Part shown: positions 24,446 to 37,328 of the stretch, piece after piece
How the letters are laid out: each line of letters opens with the position of its first letter
How positions within the stretch are numbered: position 1 is the stretch's first letter
Source of the DNA: Malurus cyaneus samueli
Lineage: Eukaryota > Chordata > Aves > Passeriformes > Maluridae
Length of the DNA: 64,000 nt
Assembly (NCBI GenBank): GCA_009741485.1
Contig: CM019219.1
Coordinates: 3,243,243 to 3,307,242, forward strand
Direction: 5' to 3'
Program-made: the position numbers and the translations under genes
Notes under the pieces: generated by a model
Told to the model about the DNA's origin: nothing
Database searches by the model: none
What the model saw: the letters and a program-made list of their open reading frames with translations, nothing else

Positions 24446-26177
24446 AAGGGCACAATCTGAAGCTGGTGAAGCTCAACTGGGAGATGCCCTTCTGGTGCCT
24501 TTCTCAGCTGATGATCCCAACACCAATACCACAGTTCTTAGGGGCACATCCCACCTCCAAGCAGAGCCTGCACGAGCATTCCTGACTTTATTTGAGCAAA
24601 TTTAAACACCAAAACCATTGCCTGAGGGTGGCACCAACAGCTGCAGAGCAGCCTCAGCAGCTCCTGCTCCACAGAGATCTTGCAGCAGCTCCAGCCCAAA
24701 TCACCTGAACAGCCCTGTGAGGGCACATTCAGCTGTCCTTATCACCAAAATCTCACCTTTACTCTGTGCACAGATCAGAATCTCACCCTTTCTCAATGGG
24801 CTCTATATCAGCATTTGCCAACTGCTCTTTAAAATATTAAAATGCAATCACGAGCTTCCAGAGCAGGATGAAGGTTTGAGTTTTTTCCCTTCTCCCTTAA
24901 AAAGGCCCGAAATCCCAGAAGACACTGTAAATAAATGTGGTACTTCACAGCTCAGATGGCCAGCTCAAACATTTCTGAACTGCTTGCCTATCAAAATCAT
25001 ATTTGGAATTGTGCTTTGTAAGTATGTGCAAAATTTACATTACAAAAAGATGCAGTATGACATCGAGAAAGAGTTACTACAACTGCTCTCAAACACAGTA
25101 ATGTGGAAAAGAGGCCTCCAAGGATTATTTTTATCGCCCTTAGGACTCCTGTTTTGAAGTGCCTCAGCATGACAGCAGAAAACCTACAATTAAATATTGA
25201 AATCACCATAACAGTATTATTTAAGGGAAAAAGAACTCTGAGAGACCTCTTTAGAAACGGAGTGCTTCCTCGTCGCATTACGCATGCCAGCGAAATAATT
25301 TTAAAATAAAAAGGTAATCTAAATTTTATATCGCCCTGGATGTAATAAGCTCCCGGTGAGCAGAGTAACATTGCAGTAAAATATGAAAGTGCAATGTGCT
25401 TTTTGATTACATCAGGGCTTTCTATTTGCCACTTTAATCCTTAGAATTCAGCTGTTCCCTGTTCAGTCCTTTTACATCATCCTTAGCCAATCTGTCAAAC
25501 ATTTCAGACAGCCAAACCAATTTTCAGATTGTTGGGGACTTTGCCACAAGCACCGTGTGCCGTTAATAAGATTTTCATTTGGAGTGATGCCATGTCGTCC
25601 ACGTTTCCCATTGTATATAAATACTGAGATTTAATGGCTCCGGGTTTTGTTTAATGTTAACATCAACAATAAAAAAAGGGAGGTTCTCAAACGCCAAGCC
25701 CCATAGTGAAATGCACTAGTGACAGCTATTTGCAAGGTTAATGTTGTGGAAAACAACATCCATCTTTGAAACAGTTTCATTAGCCCCGTACAGCTGACCT
25801 CTCCACATAATGTTGTCAAATGTGACGTGCATCAGATTATTGGGAATATGGAGATCAATAAATATGCAACACCAGCGCTCAGAGCGCTCCTGGCATCATG
25901 GCCATACAAACGCCATCCAACATCCCAAAGAGGAGCTGTCATCTGTCAAATCCGCAGGCAAATAGACAGGCTTAAGGGGAAAGCCATCGGGAGGGGTGAA
26001 ACACATAAGCAAAGATGAATGTGGGAGTGCAAAGTCGGGGTTCTGATGCATTGCAGCTCCAAAGGAAAAACTCCAGATGGACACTTTAGAGCGAGACTTG
26101 CCTTATTTGTTGTGTGAAATGGAAACCCCCTCCGCTGCATTGCATGCACCCACTGCTTCCCTCAGTGTTGCTCCTGT
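24446..26177. other. Intergenic with a candidate conserved block
   Basis: No gene recognised. The 179-codon open frame at 24,618-25,157 (plus) lacks any recognisable domain. From about 25,250 to 26,130 the DNA is repeat-free, carries several unusual CpG-containing words in an AT-rich context, and is a candidate conserved element. Confidence 0.55.
25550..26090. promoter_or_regulatory. Candidate conserved non-coding element
   Basis: Continuous repeat-free sequence, with CpG-bearing words kept in AT-rich DNA (CATGTCGTCCACG, AAATGTGACGTGCAT, CAAATCCGCAGG) and an AGCGCTCAGAGCGCT near-palindrome at about 25,875-25,889. Composition-based inference only. Confidence 0.35.
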
Positions 26178-26572
26178 CATAAAATCAGAGAATTACAGAA
26201 TTGTTTAGGTTGGAAAAGCCCCCAAGGTCACTGAGTCCATCCATTCCTCCAGCACTGCCAAGGCCACCACTGCCCCATGTCCCCAAGTGCCAAATCCCTC
26301 CAGGGTTTTAAATCCCTCCAAGGATGGGGACTCCACCACTGCCCTGGGCAGGCTGTCCTGATGCTTGACCACCCTTTCAGTGAAGACATTTTCTCTTAAT
26401 CTCCAATCTAAACGTTCTCTGGCTCATCTTGAGGCCGTTCCCTCTCCTCCTGTCCCTGTTCCCTGGAGCAGAGCCCGACCCCCCCGGCTGTCCCCTCCTG
26501 TCAGGGAGTTGTGCAGAGCCACAAGGTCCCCCCAGAGCCTCCTTTGCTCCAGGCTGAGCAAAAACACAGCCT
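26178..26572 (-). mobile_element. CR1 LINE 3' end, younger type
   Basis: Starts with CATAAAATCAGAGAATTACA, the reverse complement of a CR1 3' terminus, and continues with the CR1 order (GGTTGGAAAAGCC.., CACCACTGCCCTGGGCAGG, TTGAGGCCGTTCCCTCTCC). About 130 bp at its right end are nearly identical, in reverse complement, to 33,790-33,925, so both belong to the same subfamily. Confidence 0.92.
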
Positions 26573-28036
26573 AAGAATGGGCTCCTAAGGGGAGGGAAGG
26601 TATGTTTGGATGTAGGAGCTCCCACAGAAGCCATCGTGGGGTGATTATAGAAAAGTGAATAATGAAAATATTATTGTTTCCTTTTATTTTTTTAAATAAA
26701 TCCTACTGACATCAGGTTTATTCTGGTCTTAAACCAGTGTACAACTCAGCAGCAGTCAGAGAAATCAATGTGTACTGGATCATCAGCACACTTTGGCTGC
26801 AGGTACAAAGATCTGAGGACATGGAGCCATGGCAGAATTAAAAACAGGGTTTAGGACACGATTTCCAAAGGGAGGAAGAACAGGCAGTACTTTGCATGAC
26901 TGAGCTCTGAGTAATTTCAACCCAAAAAATGAAGGTGCAAAGATCCCTCCTACCTGGACTTTGACTATAAACATTTAGGGATTAAAACCAATTGATTTCC
27001 TTTTTTCATCTTTTCTGTGTATATGACGTGGTTCTCATTACTCTATCCTAGATAATTGGGTAGTAATGCTCAGCTCACAGCTTTGGTGATGAAATCCTGC
27101 AATAAATCAGTGGCTGGAATCACTCACCAATTGGGAGCTGAAAACTCCCCCAAAACTCAAAGAATGACACACCTGCACACAGAACCTTTGGCCAAGGTAT
27201 ATATGTATATTAAAGAATCACATTGAGGATGTTTTGTCCAATTAAAAAGCCAACAGATTGAGTTTCTGGTTTGGTTTTTTTTTTTTCTTTATGTGGTTTT
27301 AAAAACACTGCTCATGTTGTGGAAAAAAAAAAGGAGAACAAACAGAAAGCAGGAAGGTATTTTTGAAGTATACAGTTATAAGGTGCTTGGCTGATAATTT
27401 GCAACCTTGGTACACAACATACCTTTTAGCAGGGCTATTTATTTCTCGGGGAGAATGCTACAGTACTTACGATAAAGGCCTCTGTTGGACCTCTTCATCA
27501 ATAGCAAACCTTTAAGCACAGCACATTTCATAAATAGGAGTTCCACTAACACAGACTTCAAAAGGATAGAACCTGATAATTCAAAAATAGAGCTATATTA
27601 AGTGTTCCAACAGTCCATCCATAAAAGCAGCCTCCAAACGCCTCCTCTGTGCAGCATGACAGCCTATTAGAATAATGGCAGGGGAAAGCATAATTACAAG
27701 TAATCATTGGTTGGAAAGGAGCTAGTTGTTTTTGTAGAGTAAAATGCCTGACTGAACCCAGCAGAAAATGCAGCGCTGGTTCTAGCACCGAGGGCAGGCA
27801 GCAGCAGAAAATAATCAGAGCACAAGTCTTGAGTGCTCAGGATTTATTTTTTTTTTTAAACCCTTCCGCGCCGCTTAATATTTTCCTGGTGAATTGCGCT
27901 TAATTTGCTGCCACAGTTTAAGTCCAGTTGCAATGTTATTGCTGTTGGTTGGGCAGTGATATCCCTACAGCTGGAAGGTCACCTTGCATTTGGAAGATCT
28001 GGAAGATCCTTTCCTTAGTGACTTTTTTCTCATCAT
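26573..28036. other. Intergenic, unique DNA
   Basis: No gene recognised. Poly-T and poly-A runs near 27,277-27,290 and 27,324-27,332. 27,390-27,960 appears unique, with a CpG-bearing patch (CCGCGCCGC) after a T/A run at about 27,846-27,874. Confidence 0.6.
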
Positions 28037-28126
28037 GTGAAGATGTCCCTGCTCATGGCAGGGAGATTGGACCAGGTGACCTTTAGAGGTCCCTCCCAAC
28101 CCAAACCATTCTGTGTTTCTGTGAGT
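28037..28126 (+). mobile_element. CR1 LINE 3' terminal fragment
   Basis: Terminal 90 bp of CR1: CTGCTCATGGCAGGGAGATT, GGACCAGGTGACCTTTAGAG, GTCCCTCCCAACCCAAACCA, then TTCTGTGTTTCTGTGA in place of the octamer tail. Confidence 0.9.
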
Positions 28127-29954
28127 TTAAGACAAAACAGCTCCACCAGCCATGGTTTTTTAACCCATGAAAGTGCCTCCTTGCACACCATAAAGGTGGT
28201 TCAATTACTTGTACCAGAAAATTCAGGAAGGATTCACAGTTCCTCCCCCATTCCCCATCAATGTACAGGGCTTGGGCCTTTGCCTCCAAGAGCCTGGAGG
28301 AAAAGGCAACTTGTGTTTGCAGGTAGCTGAGCTCCAGAAAACTCAGCTCCTTCTCTCTTCTGTTTTCTAAATGCTTTGCCTTCACTCCCCAGAACTCCTT
28401 TGTGCAGCCCAGCCTCAGACCAGGCATTGTGATCCACCAGCCAGCTGAGTGGGAGATTTGCTGTTGGCTTCAGTAAAAGTAGGACTGAGGGGTTTCTTGA
28501 CATAAATCTGTCTCTGGGATTATTTGTGGGTATTCTTGTCAGAGCTGTGTATCTCAATAACCTCTACAGACCCCTCCAACACACTCGAGGAGAGCACAGC
28601 ACCGACCTTGAGGCCAAGGAACTGAAGAATCCGCTCACCATCACATTCCTCAGCTTCCTTGCCACTTTAAAAACCAGCAGCTTCCCCCATCATACACGAG
28701 GCCAAGAACACCCTTGGACCAATTAAGCAATTATAATTACACCACCAAGTGCCAATCACTTCATTCATTCTGCCAACCCACGGAAAAGACCAGCAACTCT
28801 TTCATATTCAGCACGCAGAAAGAACCTTTATAGCAGGCCTGTCTCTCCTTGCTGGTATGATAATGCTTTTAAGGTAAAAACACCTCTTTGTGAGGACAGT
28901 CCCATTAGAAATGATCTGCTTAGTCACAGCCGGCGCTCGTTGAAAAGTTTCAATGTTCGTTACATTAGCTAGTCTTAAAAATGGAATGCAAACCAATTTT
29001 AATCAATATGGAGTAATAAATAAATATTAAGGAACTATAGCACTAATGTACAGGTAGCCTAATTAAAGTAACAGCATTTGCTGCACTCACATACCTTAAT
29101 TTTCCCCACAAAATCCTTATTGAACCACTACTTTTTTAAAAAAATTGCATTTGCAATTAGAAACACTGAAGTTACATTATCGATTTTCTGCTAAAAACCT
29201 TTTTAGTAAACAAGCACAAACTACATTCATTAAATGTAAGTGCTTGGAGCTATGGTGTGAAATTCAATTCAGCCATTATCATGAATTACACTGATTATTG
29301 CTGTAATTATTTTCTCTTGGATACAACTGCATTTCTGTTCCTTGCTAGTTGTGTTGGACATATAACCGTGTTCATTTTATAGCTAATAATACTCAACTGT
29401 AGTTTCAGCAATTACTATCACTTATACAAATCATTAAGTTAAGCTATGGGTAGCCGGCAAATTTTTTTTAAAAAGGTAGGTAAAACATCCTATCTTTTTT
29501 TTACCTCTGAAATAACTAATGGCATTAGCAACAGAGGAAAATTACTGATGTTAAATGATTTACATTAGGAAAAGTGATCACCTGTGATACACTTCCACTG
29601 GTATTCTGGTCACAGTGAACTCAAAACTCTCCATTCAAAACCCAGGTTTTGCCTTTGCCACACAGGCCAATAGATTCATCCTTTTTTTAAAAGTTTATCT
29701 CTTGAGAGAACAAATTTATTTTGAGGGCTATGTACACATTACAGGCCCCAGTCAAAAATAAATATCCCAATAATTTGATCCCTTAAAACAATGTATTTCA
29801 GAGATCAATTCAAGCACAGCAACAAAGATTTGTTTTCCAGTTTGAGACCCTTTCCCAAACGCAGTGACTGCCATCCAGAGATTGTGTTTTTATCAGGGGT
29901 TGCTCTTTTCAGCCCATTTAAATCTACACACTTTCAGCCTAAACCCATTTCCCC
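28127..29954. other. Intergenic with a strong candidate conserved block
   Basis: No gene recognised. About 28,920-29,480 is repeat-free and rich in TAATTA, CAATTAG, ATTACA and TGCATTTG-type words, the look of a deeply conserved developmental enhancer. The rest is unique. Confidence 0.55.
28980..29330. promoter_or_regulatory. Candidate conserved non-coding element
   Basis: Repeat-free AT-rich block with CCTAATTAAAG, TTGCAATTAG, ATTATCGATT and GTAATTAT words. It resembles ancient enhancers in gene deserts. Composition-based inference only. Confidence 0.35.
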
Positions 29955-30075
29955 TTTTCCTGTCATTCCAGAATCTTGTCCCCAGTCCCTCCCAGTTCTC
30001 TTGGAGTCCTTTAGAGTTGGAAGAGGCTCTGAGGTCTCCCTGCAGCCTCCCCTTCTCTCAGTTTGTCTTCATAGG
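29955..30075 (-). mobile_element. CR1 LINE fragment
   Basis: CTTGTCCCCAGTCCCTCCC, then GAAGAGGCTCTGAGGTCTCC and CTGCAGCCTCCCCTTCTC, follow the reverse-complement CR1 order just before its GGTCTCCCTGGAGCCTTCTC block. Confidence 0.6.
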
Positions 30076-30162
30076 AGACACAAACAGAAGCTTTGACCTG
30101 AAGATATTTGCAGCAAAGGAGGTGTTCATGCCACATTATCATTCAGAAATTTTTTTTTTTAA

Positions 30163-30205
30163 TGGTTCCTTCAAACCCAAGTCATTGTATGATTCAATGA
30201 TGAGT
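30163..30205 (+). mobile_element. CR1 3' tail remnant
   Basis: GTTCCTTCAAACCCAAGTCA then TTGTATGATTCAATGATGA resembles the CR1 terminus (CCTTCCAACCCAAGCCATTCTATGATTCTATGA), preceded by a poly-T tract. Confidence 0.55.
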
Positions 30206-33200
30206 CTTTGCAGCTCAAATATATGGAGGGTCACAGAACATTAGAAATAAAAATGTTTGCTATGTTTGCAAAAATGCAAAAACTTTAAAAATACCGCATG
30301 CAAACTATCTGTCTCCCAAAACCAAGAAAGCAATTGGAAACCTGGAACAAAATTCAATAGAAAATTTCAAACCTGCTGTGTTCTTGGTGGCTGTCCCACT
30401 TTATTGTGCGCTAAATTAGAAATAACTGAATAAATAGCAAGGAAATCCTACCTGAACTGCAAGCATTAAAGACACAAAAAGATAATGGATATTCCCAGAT
30501 ATCTTCTTCATATAAGAATCTTTCCTCTGGCCACTTTGAAACCATGTAACTTAACCTTCAAAGCGGGGCAGATGTGTTGTAGAAGTTCTGCTCAGCTAAC
30601 CATGAATACTAATTGCAGGGAGAATGATCTGCGCGGGGCCGCGGGGCATGAGCTCAACCAAGGGCACAAAAGTTTCATCGTGCTCCTGCAAACAATGGAG
30701 CAGGGCGATGCTCTGAGTGCCAGACAGCCTCCCTGAAAGGGGATACCTGCCAAGCCTCAGCGAGAGGCTGGAGGAGAAAAAGGAATGCCCTTATCAAAGT
30801 AGTTTTGGACAAGAGAGGAGCAGGACAGAAGGATTGTGTGTGTGTGGGTACGTACCCTTCCGTGCAGCGCTACGTTCCCGTGCTGCAGACAGCATTTTCA
30901 GTTTGGCTGCACAAACACAGCCCAGTCCAGCCAGGCATCCTGGCTGTGAGGGGAGAATCACTCCAGCCTTTCCTCTCGGTCCAGCAAGAGCTCAGCAGCC
31001 CCACTGTCACATCTCACCCATTCTCCTTTGTTCCACCACCACCGGGTTCAGAGCTCTGGCCACAGCAGCAGAGCCCAAATCTCTAAATGTTCCTGAAGGA
31101 ATCTGAGTCACAAGTCAGTGTTACTGCCAACAAAACATGACTGAAGTATCATAACCAGGCAAAAAAAAAAAAAACCCCACCAGAGCCACCACCCCACCAG
31201 TCACATTCCATCATCCCACAGTGGGCTGTGTCCGTGCTGCTCTCCATCAGCTGATGACTGGGACACTCAGCTTTGGGGAGGTGGACTTCAGGAGGACAGC
31301 ATTCATCTTCCCTCCTTCCAAATGACTGGGATATATTCAGCTCTGCCTTGAGACAAGGAATGACCTATTTTCTAGAGGTCCATTAATTTGACAGTGCCAG
31401 ATGGAAGAGGATTTTAAGAGGCCTCATGTTCGAGGAGGGAGTTGCTATCGCTGTTTCAAAGTCAGGTTCTTCTCCCAAGTCCAACATTCAAAACTTCAGG
31501 ACCCAAATCCCATTTGAAACACCTGAAACACAGATTTTCTAATGAGTTACACACATTTTCTAACAAGTGCAACAATTATCTACTGACAGGGACTCTGTGG
31601 TGCCTGCCAGCCAAACAGAAATATTATCAGGAAAAAAGGAAGTTTCTAATTCTGTACCAGGAGATGTGTAGAGAGAAATAAAAACAATCAAAGGAACTGC
31701 ACCTGGAAATCCAGGCTGTGACTTTTGAAAAGCAGCACAAGCTTTCTCTGGACCCTGTTTTCTAACAGAGATTGGGATGGGAGTCCCTTTGCCCTGGCTA
31801 AACCCTGCTCCCACTGAAACAACCCAATGCTGAGTGCTTTTGGAAAGCAGTTGTATTTTTCCTTTCCATCTGGGATGTGTACAATGGGACTCGGGAGAGG
31901 CCAAATTCAAACTTCCAGGCACTGACTGGGAAGTGGAGCAAACAAACACATAAACAAAATATCCTGCTTGTCTAAAACAATTCTTAAAATGGGGTTTGTT
32001 TTCCTTTCCTGCAAAGCTGGGGCTTGGGCAGAGAAAGAGAGAGAAGCTGGGGTAGAGTCTGCATGTTTCACTTCAGGAAAATCATGGAAATTGGATGTTT
32101 TTGTTGTGTATGGCTCCTGGTCATCATGTAGGCAGATTAAAAGACTAAGCCTGGCTGAAATATTTTGGTTTAGAGCTTTCCTTTGAGATAAACAGCAAAG
32201 ATGCAACATCATGATGGCGCTGCCCACCTTCAAAAGAGCAGAAAACCTAATTAGAGACAGAAATGTCCTGGGAGAAGTCGATTCCAGTGACAAAACCTCC
32301 AGCTGCCCGTGGAAATGATATGCACGAAGGTTGGCAGGATAATATCGTTAACTCAACCCGCTCGAGCACATCTTCACAGAACTTTGCTTTTTATTTGTTA
32401 TTAAGAAAAATTGCAGCTGAGGTTTTCCCTCGCTCCTCGCAGTACTCGGACCTGTACAATTGACGTACTTAAAATAACATTTATATGACTGCTAGCAATG
32501 GTTGATCAGTTAGTGTGACATGGTGCAGATAAAAGCTCCAATTAGGCCTTAACTGTTTACTTAATAGAAAGACCTGTTAGGAGCAAGGAGGATTGCCTGT
32601 TAGCAGAAGAACAGAACTTTTTCACGTGGCAGATTATCAGTATTCTTTAGATTCACACATAAACAAGGCTGAAATGCAATTACATTTCCCACAAGGACCC
32701 AAATGCTTTTAACCTTTTCAAGGTAAAAAGAGTTAAAAAAAAAAAAAAAGGTTGAAACTGCTGTTGAATTAGGTCCAGCTAGCTTTTTTTTTGAAAGTTT
32801 TTGTTTCATTTTAATAATGGTTTAGTCTGTTTCACAGCCTGTGGCCTCTTCAAACCTGTTACTTTTAAAGATATAGCAGATGCTTCCTAAATGGAAAGGA
32901 AATTGTAATGATGCAAATCCCTATTCACATGATTTTCCAAATAGGTTTGAGCACTACAGGCTGTATAGGGCAGGTGGGGTAGTGTTACTGACAACCAGAA
33001 AAGGTAAACTTGAATACAAATAGACAAATCAAGCACATGTGTTCGTTTGAAAGTTTGTAGTCAGCTCCTCAATCTCCATCTGAGAAAATAAGCTATTATC
33101 AGCCCTGAGTGGCCTTCTCAGCATCAGAAAGCTAGAAATTAACTTAATTGCTGAACTGCACCTAAAATCAGCTGCTTTAAACATTACAATTTGCCTTTTA

Positions 33201-33732
33201 GTCTCATCAAAATTCCAAATATGTTAAAATTCTAATTTGCAAGCGTGCTAAATTAACACTTTGAAACCACAATATTTAACCTGTTGGCTAATCTGATGTC
33301 AAGTGAAAACATGTCAAACAATATGGAAATCATATACTGCGCAAAAAGCCACAGCAATTCACCTAAAAATCTTTAGCTTGGGGTGCCACGAGGAATTGTG
33401 AAGTTTGGTTTCATGACAAGCCCTATTGAGTCATTCCTAATACTAGTAATTAATACAGATTAATCTGAATAAAGAGAAAACTTTCTTCATTTAGGAGTTT
33501 GCTGAAATTTTCTTTGCTTTGGAAACACAACTTTGCAAATCCTTGGGGTTTTACAGGAGCCAGCAGTTTGCATCTGAAAGGAAACTGGCTTCATTTGGTA
33601 ACCTGCTGAAGATATCTCAGGGAGATGCGTGCCTTTCTGAGGGGTGATCTGTAGGACTGCCCAGAAAACAATGGGCAATTTCTACCCCCCAAGTGTAATC
33701 TGATTTATCAAATGGTTGAACACACAGACTCA
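30206..33732. other. Intergenic, mostly unique DNA
   Basis: No gene recognised. Poly-A at 31,161-31,174 and 32,735-32,749, and (GT)n near 30,835-30,846. About 32,200-32,560 and 33,060-33,480 are repeat-free, with candidate conserved character. Open frames near 31,560-32,293 lack family resemblance. Confidence 0.55.
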
Positions 33733-34153
33733 AAAAAGGGCAATGGAGCTGGGAAGGGTCTGGAGCCCCAGGAGAGGCTGAGGGAGATGGAAAGGGGCTC
33801 AGCCTGGAGAAAAGAAGGCTCTGGGGGGACCTTGTGGCTCTGCACAACTCCCTGACAGGAGGGGACAGCCGGGGGGGTCGGGCTCTGCTCCAGGGAACAG
33901 GGACAGGAGGAGAGGGAACGGCCTCAGGCTGGGACAGGGCAGGTTTAGGGTATTAAGGAAATATTTTTTATAGAAAACGTTGTCATGCACTGCAACAGGC
34001 TCCCAGGGCAGTTATGGAGTCACCAACTTTGGCAGAATTGAATAAACATGTGCATGTGGCACTGGGGACATGGGGCAGTGCAGTGCTGGGTTAATGGTTG
34101 GCTCGATGCTCTTAGAGGGCTTTCCACCCTAAACAATTCAGGGAGTCTATGAA
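33733..34153 (+). mobile_element. CR1 LINE 3' end, younger type
   Basis: Plus-orientation CR1: GGGAAGGGTCTGGAGCCCC, GGGGCTCAGCCTGGAGAAAA, CCTTGTGGCTCTGCACAACT, and a decayed 3' end TTCAGGGAGTCTATGA. It shares about 130 nearly identical bases, inverted, with 26,440-26,572. A short AT-rich interruption is present near 33,950-33,990. Confidence 0.92.
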
Positions 34154-37100
34154 CACCCAAACACTGTGTACTTGTCCAGTGGTGATAAACCATCAGTGTA
34201 AGGCCTTCTCACATCAAAAAGGAATTAGAAAAAAAATCACAAAATTTTCCTTTACAGAGCCTGCTGTTTCCATGCAGCATTGAGAGCTTGGAGGAAGCAA
34301 GATAGAAACTCACCTTATGGCTTTTGACAAACTTGTCTCCAAACCACTCAGAGGTGGGTTAAGAGGCTGTGGGAGGTGAGAAGCAAAATATTGTCATGGC
34401 TCAGGAAGTAATTTGCACTGATGAAGTTCAGAGAAAGCTCAGAGAAATCCAGTAAGGAGATAAATTGACTACACGACAGCAGCGACAGCCAATATTGACA
34501 AATGCAAGGCATGGGAAGAGCCATTAAAAATCCAGATAAAACACAATAAATGCTCACCTTGACTGCTCAAAAGGAAGTATGAAAAGAAATTAAAAGAAAA
34601 ACTAGTTCTCACCAAATACTTCAGCAACAAATTTTTAACAACTACTAGAGAGCTTTCCTTAACCCAGACTTGGGGCTAGCATTTTGTAATTTTAAAGGTG
34701 GAGATGCCAAAGCAGGCAATTCAAATTAACACAGAAAAGTGATTCATATTCAGTTTGGTCACAAAATAATGGTAATTAAGTATTTAAATAAGCAGGGAGG
34801 AAAATATAAGCATTTATCTTTGTGGTTAGAAACAGGGAGGAGCTGAGTTCTCTGGGAGCATACCAGATAACATCTCTCTACACCATGTATTTCATAGGAA
34901 ATCTGATTTTTACTTACACATTCTGGAAGGAAAATGGCAGTAAATCAAAGGTCAGATACAAATGCAGATGTCACTGCCATCAAATCTTAGTCACACAAAC
35001 AGCTTTAGACACAGGGCATCACTCTGGGCACAAAACTGCACAGAATGGGGCTCATGGAAAGGAAATGAGAATTTAAAAAGGAAAATGTCCAAAAATTATT
35101 GGACTTCAATGACAGAAAACAGAATATCCACAACTCGCAACCTTTCTGATCTTGTTCTATCTTCTAGTGTCTTACTAAATGTTTTTCACCTTTTGTTTAT
35201 TGGGTTGTATGAGACTGAATGCTTCACTATCAAAGTTAATGATTCTAACAGGAAATTGCTCTCTGGGGAAAATATTTTTGTTTATTTCAAATTTTAATCA
35301 GTTTTCATTAAGCATTCTTAAGCAGTAAGCTTAGTGCACACAGAATTTACCCATTTAGAAGGGAATTAATAAAGTTTCCAGTTTCATAACTTTTATTGAA
35401 CTTCTATTAGCAAGAGAAATTAAAAGAAAGTATCTCTTCTGCTATAGCTGCTTGGCTTGTTTGGGCTTCTGCTTTTTCTCCAAGTTTTGGACAATTCCTT
35501 ATTACATTATGGCATTTGAACAGTGACAAGACAAATTGCTTTTTGAATAAAACACAACAGAGAACCTCTAGTTCTAAGTACCTCTAATTAGTTCCTGATG
35601 TAATGGTGCCATCAATGAATGGATCCTTCCTTAGGCTGGAATCCTCTCCAAAAATCTGCAGCAGGAAGGGAGGGGCAAAGCCTGGAGCCTTCTGGATTCC
35701 CCTCTGGACTGACATGATTCATGAGCAGAGGGCTGGAGAGGCAGCAGCCCTCACCCCCCTACCAGGGATGCAAAAGGAGAAAATACCCCCATCAGGAACC
35801 ATGACACCCAACTAATGGTTACAAATGTGTTTGCAAGAAGGAGAGGGGGAAAGGGCTTCACAAAGGCTGCTGTTCGACTGCACTGGAGAGCTTTTGTCTT
35901 TTTAAAGGAGCTTTTTCTAAAATCATCTCTAAAAACGCCCCTGTTCAAAACTAAGTTCAGCAATGCTGGCTAAAATGCAGAACTCATTTCTTATGCCAAA
36001 ACCAACAGCAGCCAAATAAAACACGGCAAGGATTAAATCACCTTAACACCTTCTAGGGTTTCCACCAAGTTTTCCTGGAGAAAAGTATTTTTTTCCTGAC
36101 TTCCCTCGGTCTTTTTCAAATTTCACCATGTCTTCTTTGCCTATGAATATTCAGTTTTGCGACCATGAAACAACAACACACATCCACAAAAAACAGGGCT
36201 GGATCCTCAGGGAGAGCAAAATTGTGTCTGGGATGGTGAAGAGCCCCGTCTGCGCTGTCTTTTCTTTTGCAAACCATTGATTATTTTTTTTAAGTATACG
36301 TACCTTGATTATCTGCATATTTAGTAATTTGCAGATGACACATTTTATATATATTAATTTGCTGTTGAAGAAAAAATTACCAGTAAGGTTTACTTCTTTA
36401 CTGATAACACCTGTGATGTTAAGAATAAATAGTAGGCCAACTATGAATTTAGCTTCCAATACAGAAATTACGAAATATTCCCTCGCCAGGTATTTATTTT
36501 GTGTCTGTAGAGTTTATTGGGAAGGATTTCTCCCAGTGAGATATTAAGAAACAGTGAAGATGCAACAATGGCAGAAGCTGAGGATCTGAAGAAGGAGACA
36601 ACAGCATTAATTGTGTACTAACAGTGTTGGTTGGTCATAAACCCAATAATGCACAGACTGGGCCATGAGAGGAGCTTTTCCTCCTTTCTTCCTAAGGATC
36701 AAACCTCCTCCCCCTGAGGCAGAAGTCTCTGCTTGCCCAGGAATGCTCCGTGCAGCCCTGTGCTCCGGGTGGTGCATTCACAATGAGATGTGAAGTGACA
36801 TCCACCTTGATTTAACGCTGCCCCAGAGCCACCGGGATTCTGAGCAGCACTTGGACACAATCCAAAGGTGATGATTGTGCATTGCAGCCCTCAGAAACAT
36901 GTCCCAGGAACACAGCTCTCTCCTGCCCACCAGTAGGTAAAATACATCCCAGAGGCTCCTTTTGTTAGACAGCAATCAGATTCTCCAATTGCTGCTTGCA
37001 GCACATCTCATTTCCCAGCCCCTTCCCCTTCCACCGTGCTCTGTGTGTCTGTTCAGCCCTAATAACTCTATCTCAGACAAAAATCAAACCTTGGGCAGAC

Positions 37101-37308
37101 AAGCTGGGCTTCAGGCAGGACAAGAAGACTCAAAAGTACCAAAGACAACCAAGATTCTGCTCCTGCCTTCAGTGAACACAACAAATCGGATCCAAGTACA
37201 TCCAGTCACGCTTCCCTAGGATTCTTTCCACATGCAATATTTGGATTAAACCAATTTATATACATCTTATTTTCTTCTTTCCTTCTTTCAAGATCTTAGT
37301 CTGGATTA
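34154..37308. other. Intergenic, unique DNA
   Basis: No gene recognised. No CR1 or tandem repeat seen. About 36,290-36,480 is AT-rich, repeat-free and possibly conserved. Confidence 0.6.
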
Positions 37309-37328
37309 NNNNNNNNNNNNNNNNNNNN
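37309..37328. other. Assembly gap (20 N)
   Basis: Twenty N bases lie immediately left of A22 (37,329-37,350). A short, fixed-size N run beside a homopolymer usually marks a scaffold gap whose true size is unknown. Confidence 0.97.

Noticed and set aside
24118..24453. Open frames on both strands near 24.2 kb
   Set aside because: Entirely within a CR1 3' end, a non-coding part of the element.
24618..25157. 179-codon plus-strand open frame
   Set aside because: No recognisable domain or exon borders, low-complexity start, and it lies in the desert. Long frames occur by chance in 64 kb.
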